64,000 nucleotides of DNA, taken from positions 29,290 through 93,289 of IMG/VR virus record IMGVR_UViG_3300026078_000023; one strand, written 5' to 3'. The stretch comes from a virus. Below the pieces are notes generated by a model, which saw only the letters and a program-made list of their open reading frames with translations, was not told where the DNA came from and did no database searches. The position numbers and the translations under genes are program-made. Shown here piece by piece: positions 7,099 through 14,023 of this stretch (position 1 is its first letter; every line of letters begins with the position of its first letter).

Positions 7099-8009
7099 AG
7101 CCCGACCCTCCCGGCCTTGAACGCGCCGCTCGAGACACCCGCGTAGCCGACGCCGTTCGACCTGGCCGCCCCGTTCCGCGGCCTGGCAGGCAGCCACTCC
7201 TGGTTGTGGCACTTGCCGTTGAACCACGTGGACAGGTCCTTCACGAACCCGGCCGCCGGCCGGTCCGAGAGCATGTACGCCGACCAGCTGGCGGCGACCA
7301 GGTCGAGCGGCGGCCGGCCGACCTTCACCCACGCGCGGTGGGCGGCGTCCTTCCCACCGCGCCGGCCGGTGACCGCCCAGATCGCCTCGAAGACCTCCGT
7401 GTAGCGCGGGGGGCGCGGCGGCGCGGCGGCGGCGCGCGGAACCTCCGGGTCTGCCTCTCCCGGAAGAGGCACAGAGACCAGACCAGGGATCACCGCTTGG
7501 TTCCCGGGGTTAGTTTTCGTTTTCGGCTCGGGCACATTTGTTTGTTCCGATCCGAAGGATCGGATGGAGGGAACGGGAAGGGGGGGAGAGGAGGGGAGAG
7601 GAAGGGAAGGGGGTTTCGCTTCGGTTTCCGTCCGCTTAACCGACCGGTTTACCGGTAGGTTTTCAGGTTCGGAAATCGCAGGCTTTTTTGGCCTACCCTT
7701 GCTTTTCGCACCGTTCGCGCGCTTGGACTCGACCAGGCGCTGGCCGTGGTAGTCGTAGGCCTCGACGAAGAGGCCCCCGTCGACCCACTTGCAGAGGGAC
7801 GCCTCGGTCGCCGCCTCGACGTCTTCTTGGGTCACGCCGGCGCACAGCATCAGCGCCCGGGCGCTGGACAGGCGAGTGAGCGGGAGCGTGTCCGTCTCGG
7901 CCTTCGCCGCGGCCGCCGCCAGCCTGAGCCAGACCCCGACGGCCGCGTGGGGGGCGTCGGCGAAGGGTGGGCGGTTGAGGACCTCCTGGTAGACCGCCGC
8001 GAACTTCAC
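7095..8009 (-). CDS. Replication initiator-like protein (winged-helix N-terminus)
   Basis: 304 residues with a GTG start. Residues 10-95 resemble the winged-helix domain of phage replisome organisers: H-A-A-V-G-V-W-L-R-L-A-A-A-A-A-K, then L-T-R-L-S-S-A-R-A-L and D-G-G-L-F-V-E-A-Y-D-Y-H-G. About 100-180 is a disordered linker rich in Pro, Ser and Lys. The C-terminal 100 residues (Y-T-E-V-F-E-A-I-W ... W-F-N-G-K-C-H-N-Q-E-W-L-P) resemble the helicase-interacting tails of such proteins. Its place immediately before a DnaC-like loader supports an origin-binding or loading role. The linker DNA is locally less GC-rich and repetitive (GGGGAGAGG runs near 7580-7612). Confidence 0.6.
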   Translation of the reverse strand: MKFAAVYQEVLNRPPFADAPHAAVGVWLRLAAAAAKAETDTLPLTRLSSARALMLCAGVTQEDVEAATEASLCKWVDGGLFVEAYDYHGQRLVESKRANGAKSKGRPKKPAISEPENLPVNRSVKRTETEAKPPSLPLPSSPPLPVPSIRSFGSEQTNVPEPKTKTNPGNQAVIPGLVSVPLPGEADPEVPRAAAAPPRPPRYTEVFEAIWAVTGRRGGKDAAHRAWVKVGRPPLDLVAASWSAYMLSDRPAAGFVKDLSTWFNGKCHNQEWLPARPRNGAARSNGVGYAGVSSGAFKAGRVGL

Positions 8010-8140
8010 CGGCGACCCCCGCGTGTCGCCTGAACAACCCGTCCCGTCTCGCGGAGCCCCCCCGGTGACCCTTGCCTAGGGGGCCACATGGTTGGACGAG
8101 CGCAACGGGTTGACCAGGGGACACGCGAGGATGTCGCCAT
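8006..8140 (-). CDS. Small ORF (44 aa) coupled to initiator gene
   Basis: An ATG at 8140 with an excellent ribosome site (TAAGGAG, 9 bases upstream) opens a 44-codon frame whose TGA overlaps the GTG of the initiator-like gene (GTGA). The peptide is Arg, Pro and Gly rich with two Trp and one Cys, and matches nothing I know. It may act as a leader peptide ensuring coupled translation of the initiator rather than as a functional protein. Confidence 0.5.
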   Translation of the reverse strand: MATSSRVPWSTRCARPTMWPPRQGSPGGLRETGRVVQATRGGRR

Positions 8141-8185
8141 CGGGGGAAGCTCCTTAGTTTTGGGGACCGGAAGAGGAACCCGGGT

Positions 8186-8248
8186 CGGCGATTTTCGCCG
8201 GCACGGTAGGCAGGCGGAACGATACCCGATTTTGTTACAGACCGGAAA
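8186..8248 (-). promoter_or_regulatory. Candidate promoter and small palindrome before replication genes
   Basis: TTTCCG at 8243-8248 is followed by 18 bases and TATCGT at 8219-8224, the same spacing as the better promoters in this window, although the upstream box is weak. A 15-base palindrome (CGGCGATTTTCGCCG, 8186-8200) lies just downstream and could be an operator or hairpin. The region 8141-8234 holds no gene. Confidence 0.35.
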
Positions 8249-8810
8249 CGCGACCCTCCCGGCCGACCAGGCGGGCGACCGCGGCGCGGGCGCGTTCGTA
8301 CGCGCCTGGTTCGTTCCAGGCGCGGCAGAGGCCGCTCGGGTGGGGCAGGGACACGTACGGGACCGAGATCGCCTCGCCTTGCGCGAACCAGACCCCTTCC
8401 GCGAAGGGTTCGTATGGCACCCGGAACGCCTGGGCGACCCTGGCGCCCAGGAAGACCATGGGCAGCCGGCACGCCCGGAGGGCCTCGAGGCCGACCTCGG
8501 CGGCCCGCTCCCTGGCCTCCGCCAGGCGCCACGTCCGGCGGCACAGGTTCACCCGGCGGAAGTCCCGCACGTAGGTGCGGACGTCGACCCCCAGTACCAG
8601 CCGGCACAGGCGGTCCCCGGACGACCCGGCCGGCTTCGGGAAGAGGGCCATCTCCGGGCGGCCGCCGTAGGGGTTCGCCTCGCCGACCAGGACGGCGATG
8701 CGGGCGTCCTCGAGCAGCGGGTCGCGCCACCGGTGGCTCGGCAGGACGATCGCCGCCGCGATGTTGTCGACCAGGGCCTGGTCGATTTTGACCTTGGGTT
8801 TGTTTTTCAC
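8235..8810 (-). CDS. Uracil-DNA glycosylase-superfamily-like protein
   Basis: 191 residues from a GTG overlapping the helicase stop. V-G-E-A-N-P-Y-G at 42-49 followed by L-F-P-K-P-A-G-S-S-G-D-R-L corresponds to the first conserved block of family-4/5-like uracil-DNA glycosylases, and L-P-H-P-S-G-L-C near 157-164 to the H-P-S motif. Family members remove uracil or act as UDG-fold binding proteins in phages. Catalytic competence is unclear because the first motif has E-A-N-P rather than the usual G-E-A-P-G. It is translationally coupled to the UvsW-like helicase, so a repair role is a reasonable guess. Confidence 0.65.
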   Translation of the reverse strand: MKNKPKVKIDQALVDNIAAAIVLPSHRWRDPLLEDARIAVLVGEANPYGGRPEMALFPKPAGSSGDRLCRLVLGVDVRTYVRDFRRVNLCRRTWRLAEARERAAEVGLEALRACRLPMVFLGARVAQAFRVPYEPFAEGVWFAQGEAISVPYVSLPHPSGLCRAWNEPGAYERARAAVARLVGREGRVSGL

Positions 8811-10222
8811 GTCACCCTCCCGATTGTCGCCGGTTCGACGATGCGGACGGTGTACCCGCGCGACCGCCAGGCCTCGACCCGGGCCCTGGCGTGGGCCTCG
8901 AGCCACTTGTTCCCCTGGTCGTAGATGTCCAGGAACGTCACCGTGCGCGGCTTGCCCTCGCAGACGCGCATGATGCGGCCGACCTTCTGGAGGGCGTCGA
9001 TCCGGCTGGCGCCGGCGCCGGCGTTGACGGCGCCCTCGACCTCCGGGATGTCGATCCCCTTGTTGAACACCTTGCTCGTCACGAGGACATCGCGGAGGCC
9101 GACCTTGAGCTCGTGGATCGCGCGGTTGCGCTTGGCGGTGTTGCTGGCGCCCTCCACGAACGTCGTGCGGACGTACCCGTCGAGCATCCGCGTCAGCGCG
9201 CGCCCGTGCGGCAGCTTCGAGAAGAACACCATCGACGGGCGCGGGCACAGCTGGCGGTTGATGACCAGGCTCCGGACCAGCGCGTTCCTGGCCTCATTCA
9301 GCGTCACGCCGGCCTCGTACACGACCGGGAACGAGCCGGTCATCTTCCCGTGGCGGTGGCGCACGCAGAAGATCTGAGGGTCGCACAGCCACCCGGCGTC
9401 GATGAGCGGTCGCGGCTGCACGTCGTGGATGAGCGGCCCCAAGATCCCCACCGCGCGGTAGTCGGCCTCGTCAGACCGCTCGAACGGCGTCGCCGAGAAC
9501 CCGAGCCGCCACCAGGCGCGCTCGCAGGCCATGGCCACCTTCGAGAACTCGTCGGCCGACAGGACCTGCACCTCGTCCCCGATCACCCCTTCGGTCTCCT
9601 CGAGGAGCTGCCGGACGCGCGGTTCACCCATGTTCTTGTGCAGCGTCTGCAGGGTGGCGACCGTGTAGCGGCGCGGGTTCCACTCCCCGTCACCCGCCAG
9701 GCCGGCGACCTCGCCGGTGCACTGGTAGAACCGGTCCGCCGCCTGGTGCATGAGGTCCTTCGTGTCCACCAGGACGAGCCACCGGCACCGGACCGCGCTT
9801 CCGATCGCCGAGAAGCACTGGGTCTTCCCGCTGCCGGTCGGCATCGACACCACGCCGCGCCCGCGGCGGAGGATCGCCTCCACGGCGACGTGCTGGTAGT
9901 CGCGGAGCCACCCGAACCCGGCAGCCCGCGCCATCGCCGCGTCCCGGTCCCCGCCCGGCGCCGGCGGGCGAGCGTCGACGAAATCGAGGGCGACCCCCGC
10001 CTCCCGCGCGCGCCCGGCCACCATGCGCGACAGGCCGGCCAGGAACCGGCTCTGCTTGCGCGAGAACAGGTGGACCGTCCCGTCCCACACCCCGGCCTCG
10101 TACGCCTCTGAGTACTCGGCGCCGGGGGGTTCGACCGTCAGGTAGCCGTCCAGCCAGTCGAGCTCGGCCGGCGTGGCGCCCTCGACGCGCGCCCACGTGT
10201 TGTCAGCGACGACGCGCATCAC
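8807..10222 (-). CDS. UvsW-like superfamily 2 DNA helicase
   Basis: About 471 residues, starting at GTG 10222 or the adjacent ATG 10219. A 100-residue N-terminal domain precedes F-G-W-L-R-D-Y-Q-H (Q-motif-like). Walker A is MPTGSGKT at 127-134, motif II is V-I-G-D-E-V-Q near 195, motif III F-S-A-T-P-F near 225. The second RecA domain carries T-S-K-V-F-N-K-G-I-D-I-P and motif VI Q-K-V-G-R-I-M-R near 418. This order matches T4 UvsW, which remodels R-loops and stalled forks. Coupled to the UDG-like gene downstream and a small gene upstream. Confidence 0.82.
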   Translation of the reverse strand: MMRVVADNTWARVEGATPAELDWLDGYLTVEPPGAEYSEAYEAGVWDGTVHLFSRKQSRFLAGLSRMVAGRAREAGVALDFVDARPPAPGGDRDAAMARAAGFGWLRDYQHVAVEAILRRGRGVVSMPTGSGKTQCFSAIGSAVRCRWLVLVDTKDLMHQAADRFYQCTGEVAGLAGDGEWNPRRYTVATLQTLHKNMGEPRVRQLLEETEGVIGDEVQVLSADEFSKVAMACERAWWRLGFSATPFERSDEADYRAVGILGPLIHDVQPRPLIDAGWLCDPQIFCVRHRHGKMTGSFPVVYEAGVTLNEARNALVRSLVINRQLCPRPSMVFFSKLPHGRALTRMLDGYVRTTFVEGASNTAKRNRAIHELKVGLRDVLVTSKVFNKGIDIPEVEGAVNAGAGASRIDALQKVGRIMRVCEGKPRTVTFLDIYDQGNKWLEAHARARVEAWRSRGYTVRIVEPATIGRVT

Positions 10223-10497
10223 GCAAATTTCTTACGGAGTCCCAGGTCGATGAGGAGCTTCTCGACCTGACGCCCGTCCATCACCAGCAGCGTGCCGGTC
10301 ACCTCGAACGACACGCCGCGCTCGTCGACGTCGTCCACCTTCCACCCGTCCGGGAGCGGGTGCAGGAGGTCGTTCTCGTCGATCGCCTCGAGCTTGGCCG
10401 CCAGCTCCGGTCCAGGGTCGGCGTGGATCTCGAACTCGACCACCAGGTGGTCCCACGGCGTCCCCGGTTCGCCGTACTTGTTCCGCCTCACGGTCAC
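10219..10497 (-). CDS. Unknown small acidic protein
   Basis: 92 residues from a GTG overlapping the upstream HTH gene stop (GTGA). The sequence (W-D-H-L-V-V-E-F-E-I-H-A-D-P-G-P-E ... D-D-V-D-E-R-G-V-S-F-E-V-T-G-T-L-L-V) predicts a small alpha/beta fold. No family recognised. It lies between an HTH gene and the UvsW-like helicase within a string of coupled genes. Confidence 0.65.
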   Translation of the reverse strand: MTVRRNKYGEPGTPWDHLVVEFEIHADPGPELAAKLEAIDENDLLHPLPDGWKVDDVDERGVSFEVTGTLLVMDGRQVEKLLIDLGLRKKFA

Positions 10498-10805
10498 GCC
10501 GCCCTGCGCTTCCTGGGCCGCTGGGCCGGCGCCGGCTGCTTCTTCGGCTGCCCCTGGAACGCCTCCGGGACCTTGCGCTTCAGGTCCGCCAGGCTCGCGT
10601 AGACGCTCATCCGCCCGGCCCCCCATTTCCGCTTGCGGACCTCCCCCAGGCGGATCCAGTGGTAGATGTTCGACCGGACGACCTTCGCAAGCTCGGCCGC
10701 CTCTTCGATGGGGACGAACGGCCCGCCGTCCGCCGCGGGGACCGAGTACATCACGGCGTTCCTGGCCTCGAGCATCGCCTTCTTCTTCGGGTCTTGGATC
10801 TTCAC
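10494..10805 (-). CDS. Excisionase/MerR-type HTH DNA-binding protein
   Basis: 103 residues with a GTG start. P-I-E-E-A-A-E-L-A-K-V-V-R-S-N-I-Y-H-W-I-R-L-G-E-V near 33-57 is a winged helix-turn-helix of the HTH_17/MerR type, followed by a wing-like stretch (K-R-K-W-G-A-G-R-M-S-V-Y). The C-terminus is Lys/Arg/Pro rich. Such small proteins act as DNA-binding accessory factors. No recombinase gene is present to support an excisionase role, so a transcription or replication role is more likely. Confidence 0.6.
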   Translation of the reverse strand: MKIQDPKKKAMLEARNAVMYSVPAADGGPFVPIEEAAELAKVVRSNIYHWIRLGEVRKRKWGAGRMSVYASLADLKRKVPEAFQGQPKKQPAPAQRPRKRRAA

Positions 10806-10978
10806 GGTTGCCTCTCGTGTTGGGGGTTGTTGGTCATCGAGGCGCGCACCTTCTCGAGCGCCTCGAGGAACGTCGGGATCTTGGCCGTCTCCATCAGCTC
10901 GGCCGCCAGCTCGCGCTCCAGCTCCTCGCGGGTCAGGCCCGGCCGCGTCGTCTCCTGGTCGAACCCGTCGCTCGTCAC
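10802..10978 (-). CDS. Unknown 58-residue helical protein
   Basis: A GTG at 10978 overlaps the sigma-like gene stop, and its own TGA overlaps the next GTG, so it is held by 4-base overlaps on both sides. The peptide is one amphipathic helix (L-T-R-E-E-L-E-R-E-L-A-A-E-L) then a second (F-L-E-A-L-E-K-V-R-A-S-M). It is placed directly after a sigma-like factor, so a partner role is conceivable, but nothing in the sequence proves it. Confidence 0.6.
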   Translation of the reverse strand: MTSDGFDQETTRPGLTREELERELAAELMETAKIPTFLEALEKVRASMTNNPQHERQP

Positions 10979-11601
10979 GGCAGGACCGCCTCGGCCTCCT
11001 GCAGGGCCTCCCACAGCACGCCGGCGCGGGACGACGAGAGCGCGTGCCGAACGCGGAGGGCGGCGCGCTGCACCTGGTCCCGCCACAGGCCGGTCGCCTT
11101 GACGATCTCGGTGGTGTCCATCGCCGGCCCCTCGAGGCCGACCATGAGCGCGCCCACCTGCCGCGCGTCGTTCGGGAGCCGGCGGAGCGCCCGCTCCACC
11201 TCGCGCCGCCAGCGCACCCGCGCCGCCGCCGCCTTCAGGCGCGCCTCCGGGAGGCCCTCCACCTCGAGGGCGGCGTCCTCCGGGCTCTCCACCGGGAAGA
11301 TGACCTTCTCGGCCGGGACGCGGATCTGCAGCCGGCCGGCGAGCCCGGCCTTGGCCACGGCGCGGGAGATCGAGGTCGCGCTCAGCCACTTGTGCACGAG
11401 CGCCCCGACCGCGGTGACCATGCCGCGGTAGTAGTACGGCTCGGCCCTGCCGCGGCTGGGCTTGTAGTAGTTGGCCATCTCGAGGCCGACGAGCAGGGAC
11501 TCCTGCAGGATGTCGTCGCGCATGTGGGGTGGGAAGTGCTGGCCGAGGTGGCGGGTTACGGCCTGGGCGGCGCGCTCGATGGGGGCGTGGTCGACGGACA
11601 T
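10975..11601 (-). CDS. Sigma-like transcription factor (regions 2 and 4)
   Basis: 208 residues from the ATG at 11601, chosen for a perfect AGGAGG 5 bases upstream. Residues 10-75 contain D-D-I-L-Q-E-S-L-L-V-G-L-E-M-A and Y-Y-Y-R-G-M-V-T-A-V-G-A, reminiscent of sigma-70 region 2. Residues about 150-195 (A-L-R-R-L-P-N-D-A-R-Q-V ... T-T-E-I-V-K-A-T-G-L-W-R-D-Q-V-Q-R-A) match a region-4 helix-turn-helix. It could redirect host RNA polymerase to phage promoters such as those described below. The resemblance is to extracytoplasmic-type sigma factors, but region 2 is divergent, so a different DNA-binding role is possible. Confidence 0.6.
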   Translation of the reverse strand: MSVDHAPIERAAQAVTRHLGQHFPPHMRDDILQESLLVGLEMANYYKPSRGRAEPYYYRGMVTAVGALVHKWLSATSISRAVAKAGLAGRLQIRVPAEKVIFPVESPEDAALEVEGLPEARLKAAAARVRWRREVERALRRLPNDARQVGALMVGLEGPAMDTTEIVKATGLWRDQVQRAALRVRHALSSSRAGVLWEALQEAEAVLP

Positions 11602-11722
11602 GGGATCCTCCTGGTTGATTCTGACGTGGGGTATCGGAGCCTTGACGATTGGCTGCTTGGGTCTCACTCTGTCGGGAGCAGGCGCGTTCCTCCCTGGTTC
11701 GTGCCGTGGGGCTAGGCGGCCT

Positions 11723-11757
11723 CCCCGGGTCCAGGTCAAGCGTCACTGGACCCGGGG
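11723..11757 (-). terminator. 12-bp perfect hairpin after gene at 11736
   Basis: CCCCGGGTCCAG (11723-11734) and CTGGACCCGGGG (11746-11757) form a perfect 12-bp stem with an 11-base loop that contains the stop codon of the 97-residue gene. No U-run follows on the minus strand, so this may be a rho-dependent or processing structure rather than a classical intrinsic terminator. TTGACC at 11734-11739 lies in the loop and is followed 18 bases on by CTAGCC, a weak candidate promoter for the sigma-like gene. Confidence 0.5.
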
Positions 11758-12029
11758 GGCATCCTCAGCGGGTTCCGGTGAGTAAGCTCGCGGCGCACCA
11801 CCCGGAGGACGACGCCGTCGCCAGCCACCCGGAGTTCACCTTCCTTGGTCTCCGCCAGGCGCTGGCCGTAGGCCATCAGGAGCTCGTAGGGGTCCACCAC
11901 GACCTCGACCGTTAGGTCCTCGATCCCGGTCACGACAGGACTCAGGAACCCCTTTCCGTCCGGCGCTAACACGGGCGCCTTGATCGCGTGGCGGATCCGC
12001 CCGGCGGGCATGGTGAGTTTGACGCTCAC
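11736..12029 (-). CDS. Unknown 97-residue protein
   Basis: A GTG at 12029 overlaps the upstream stop (GTGA). The sequence is mixed alpha/beta: K-L-T-M-P-A-G-R-I-R-H, then V-V-T-G-I-E-D-L-T-V-E-V-V-V-D-P-Y and D-G-V-V-L-R-V-V-R-R-E. No family recognised. It is the last gene before a strong hairpin and a 134-base gap ahead of the sigma-like gene, which marks the end of a transcription unit. Confidence 0.65.
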   Translation of the reverse strand: MSVKLTMPAGRIRHAIKAPVLAPDGKGFLSPVVTGIEDLTVEVVVDPYELLMAYGQRLAETKEGELRVAGDGVVLRVVRRELTHRNPLRMPPGSSDA

Positions 12030-12595
12030 CGCGCCTCCAGGTGCTTGCCGTAACGGACGTGGAGCGACTCGGAGCCCTCGGGGTCGCGGCACAGGTACTC
12101 GCGGCCGCTGGGGGCGATCTTGTCGACCACCAACTCGGACAGGAACGCGGCGGCGTACAGGCCGGACCCGGTGTACTTGGGGAGGAACTTTTTGGCGACG
12201 CGGACGGCGTCGCCGACCTTGAAGCGCGGCGCCTTCGGAGGCCGCCCGGCGGGGACGCGCTCCGAGTCGATGACCTGCAGGTGCGGGACCGCGCCGGTGA
12301 ACGATGCCGACCCCAGCGCGCCCCTCGCGGCGAGGAGGGCGACCGAGGCGTCCGAACCCGGCTTCGCGCTCTCGTTCGCGATCGCAGCGGCCACCACAGC
12401 GACGGCCTTCTGGCGGACCACCTCGGCACGCTCGAGGGCGCGGGCGAATTTGTACCAGGCGGACGGTTTGCCGGAGCGGCGCGCGGCCCTGGGTTCGGCG
12501 GGTTTCTTCGCGCTCGCGGCAGCGAGCGCGGCGCCGCGGAGGGCGGGCGTGACGGAGGCGGTGTCGTTCGTCGACGGCTTCGTGGGCTTGGCCAT
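12026..12595 (-). CDS. Unknown basic protein
   Basis: 189 residues from the ATG at 12595 (AGGAG 6 bases upstream). The N-terminal 50 residues are Lys/Ala/Pro rich and probably disordered. The C-terminal half holds F-K-V-G-D-A-V-R-V-A-K-K-F-L-P-K-Y-T and a Y-L-C-R-D-P-E-G-S-E-S-L-H-V tail. The F-x-V-G-D-x-V-x-V pattern is typical of small SH3-like (KOW-type) barrels. It may be a nucleic-acid-binding protein. It begins an operon of two genes. Confidence 0.6.
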   Translation of the reverse strand: MAKPTKPSTNDTASVTPALRGAALAAASAKKPAEPRAARRSGKPSAWYKFARALERAEVVRQKAVAVVAAAIANESAKPGSDASVALLAARGALGSASFTGAVPHLQVIDSERVPAGRPPKAPRFKVGDAVRVAKKFLPKYTGSGLYAAAFLSELVVDKIAPSGREYLCRDPEGSESLHVRYGKHLEAR

Positions 12596-12697
12596 GGTGG
12601 TCTCCTGGTTCGGTGGTTTCATGGGTTCGTGGGTTCGTGGTTGGCACCGCTGGCACGTGCGAGTCCGCCGCGGTGTCGTCCGGTTGCCTTTCCGGGG

Positions 12698-12713
12698 CGC
12701 CGCTGCAGCGGCG
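12698..12713. repeat. 16-bp perfect palindrome
   Basis: CGCCGCTGCAGCGGCG lies in the gap between the DUF932-like gene and the basic-protein gene, about 105 bases before the ATG at 12595. It could be an operator for a dimeric repressor or simply a GC-rich hairpin. Confidence 0.4.
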
Positions 12714-12749
12714 TTGTCCCGGCCCTCGCTTGCTGAACGGACCGTGCGA

Positions 12750-12771
12750 GCCCGGAGGCGACCCTCCGGGC
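12750..12771 (-). terminator. 9-bp tetraloop hairpin after DUF932-like gene
   Basis: GCCCGGAGG and CCTCCGGGC pair around a 4-base loop 15 bases after the stop at 12786. There is no U-run, so it is a probable but not classical terminator. The rest of the gap 12596-12785 holds no gene. Confidence 0.45.
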
Positions 12772-12785
12772 CCGAGGCGGTCAGC

Positions 12786-13883
12786 TCAGGCCGCCTTGAG
12801 TACGTCGCCGGCCAGCCGCTCGAGCTCCAGCTTCTTCTCGGGCTCGGCGGTGTTGCGGGCGACCAGGCTGATGGCGTTCGAGAAGCGCCACATGGTGTTC
12901 CCCGGGGGGAGCTCGACGACGTCGGGGGAGTTGAAGGCCTCGGCGATCTTCTCGGCGTCGCCCACCAGGACCTTCTTCTTCAGGCCGGCGAGGGTGACCT
13001 TGGGGTCGATGCCCTGGGCGTGGGCCGCGGTGATCTTCCCGGCGGTCTCGGCGATCTTGGCGTCGGACAAGAGCGCCCGGGCGGTGTCGCGCGCGGCCAG
13101 CGTGGCGACCCGGGTGTCGGCCTCGAGCGTCTGCCGCGACCACTGGATGTCCTCGGAGAGGGCGCGGCCGAGGTGGACCTGGCGGAGGTTCTGCTCCATG
13201 GTGGCGCCGTTGAAACAGGCCAGCCGGAAGGCGAAGGTGCGCAGGCTGTTGGCGCCGGCGCCGAAGTCGCTGTTCGACCAGGCGAACCCGAACACCATGA
13301 ACTCGCCGGGCGCCGGCTCGATGATGCGGGGGACGATGAACTTCATCTCGCACCGGATGTCGGACATGACGCCGTCGACCACCACGGCGCCGACCCGCTG
13401 GGCCTCGCCGACCAGGACGTCGAGGATGGGCCGCGCGTCGATGCGGCGGAACTTGTCGCTGAGGACCGCGCGGACGTTGCCGCCGGCCGCGCGCACCAGG
13501 TAGCGCGCCTTCGCGTTCCCGAAGTGCAGGCCGTCGGTCAGGTTGCGGGCCACCAGCTCGCGGCCCCACTCGCCCTGGCCGAGGAGGTGGTCGACGTACG
13601 CCATCGGCATGGACGCCTGAGAGGCGACGTTGCCGAGCGCGTGGCGGTGGAGCGGAGCCGCCACCGCGGTCCGCCCGTCCGCGGTGCCGACGTTGAGCAC
13701 CAGGCGCCCGCCGTCAGCGTCAGAGACGGTCATCCGCGTGGCGGGCGAGATGTAGTCGGCCGGGACCTCGCGGGCCACGCGCTCCATGGTGGCGACGGCC
13801 CGGACCTGGCCCTCTTGGATGTAGCGGTCGAGGCGGCCGGTGGCGATGGACTTCTGCTCCGGGGTCGATGCGATCAGCGTCAT
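12786..13883 (-). CDS. DUF932-like phage protein
   Basis: 365 residues from the ATG at 13883 (AAGGAG 6 bases upstream); an ATG further out at 13952 lies in the promoter gap and is rejected. The order V-R-A-V-L-S-D-K-F-R-R-I-D near 138-150, G-F-A-W-S-N-S-D-F-G-A-G-A-N near 200-213 and L-A-C-F-N-G-A-T-M near 224-232 matches the DUF932 family found in phages and plasmids, whose biochemical function is unknown to me. It stands alone between a terminator/promoter region and a hairpin, so it is probably made separately and in quantity. Confidence 0.7.
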   Translation of the reverse strand: MTLIASTPEQKSIATGRLDRYIQEGQVRAVATMERVAREVPADYISPATRMTVSDADGGRLVLNVGTADGRTAVAAPLHRHALGNVASQASMPMAYVDHLLGQGEWGRELVARNLTDGLHFGNAKARYLVRAAGGNVRAVLSDKFRRIDARPILDVLVGEAQRVGAVVVDGVMSDIRCEMKFIVPRIIEPAPGEFMVFGFAWSNSDFGAGANSLRTFAFRLACFNGATMEQNLRQVHLGRALSEDIQWSRQTLEADTRVATLAARDTARALLSDAKIAETAGKITAAHAQGIDPKVTLAGLKKKVLVGDAEKIAEAFNSPDVVELPPGNTMWRFSNAISLVARNTAEPEKKLELERLAGDVLKAA

Positions 13884-13950
13884 TTGTGGCTCCTTCGTTC
13901 GTGCGTTTGTGGGTTTGTGGCGCCGGGCCCAACCGCTGCCCGACGCAGAC

Positions 13951-13980
13951 ATGATTACCGTAATGAAAAACCGTTCGCAA
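13951..13980 (-). promoter_or_regulatory. Promoter for DUF932-like gene (TTACGG type)
   Basis: TTGCGA (13975-13980), 18 bases, then AATCAT (13951-13956); with a 17-base spacer the second box reads TAATCA. The spacer carries TTTTCATTACGGTA, which is nearly identical to the spacer of the promoter at 15213-15242. ATTACCGTAAT at 13954-13964 is an imperfect palindrome. The region is strikingly AT-rich compared with its surroundings. Confidence 0.55.
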
Positions 13981-13983
13981 ATG

Positions 13984-14007
13984 AAAAGAGCCTGGGTCGG
14001 CTCTTTT
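13984..14007 (-). terminator. Bidirectional intrinsic terminator
   Basis: AAAAGAGCC and GGCTCTTTT form a 9-bp stem around a 6-base loop. On the minus strand it follows the stop at 14024 and ends in TTTT then CATTT. On the plus strand it is followed by eight Ts. It separates the three-gene unit upstream from the DUF932-like gene. Confidence 0.75.
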
Positions 14008-14023
14008 TTTTACGGTGGGGCGA

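Noticed and set aside
6062-7138. A 358-residue frame covering the loader and small cysteine gene
   Set aside because: Upstream of 6436 it is an out-of-frame reading of the DnaC-like gene with Gly/Arg/Ala composition. Only the part from the GTG at 6436 looks coding.
8101-8120. Plus-strand TTGACC near 8111 as a promoter
   Set aside because: No matching downstream box at 17-18 bp and no plus-strand gene would be served.
10494-10805. MerR-type HTH protein as an excisionase
   Set aside because: There is no integrase or recombination site in the window, and the gene is coupled to replication genes.
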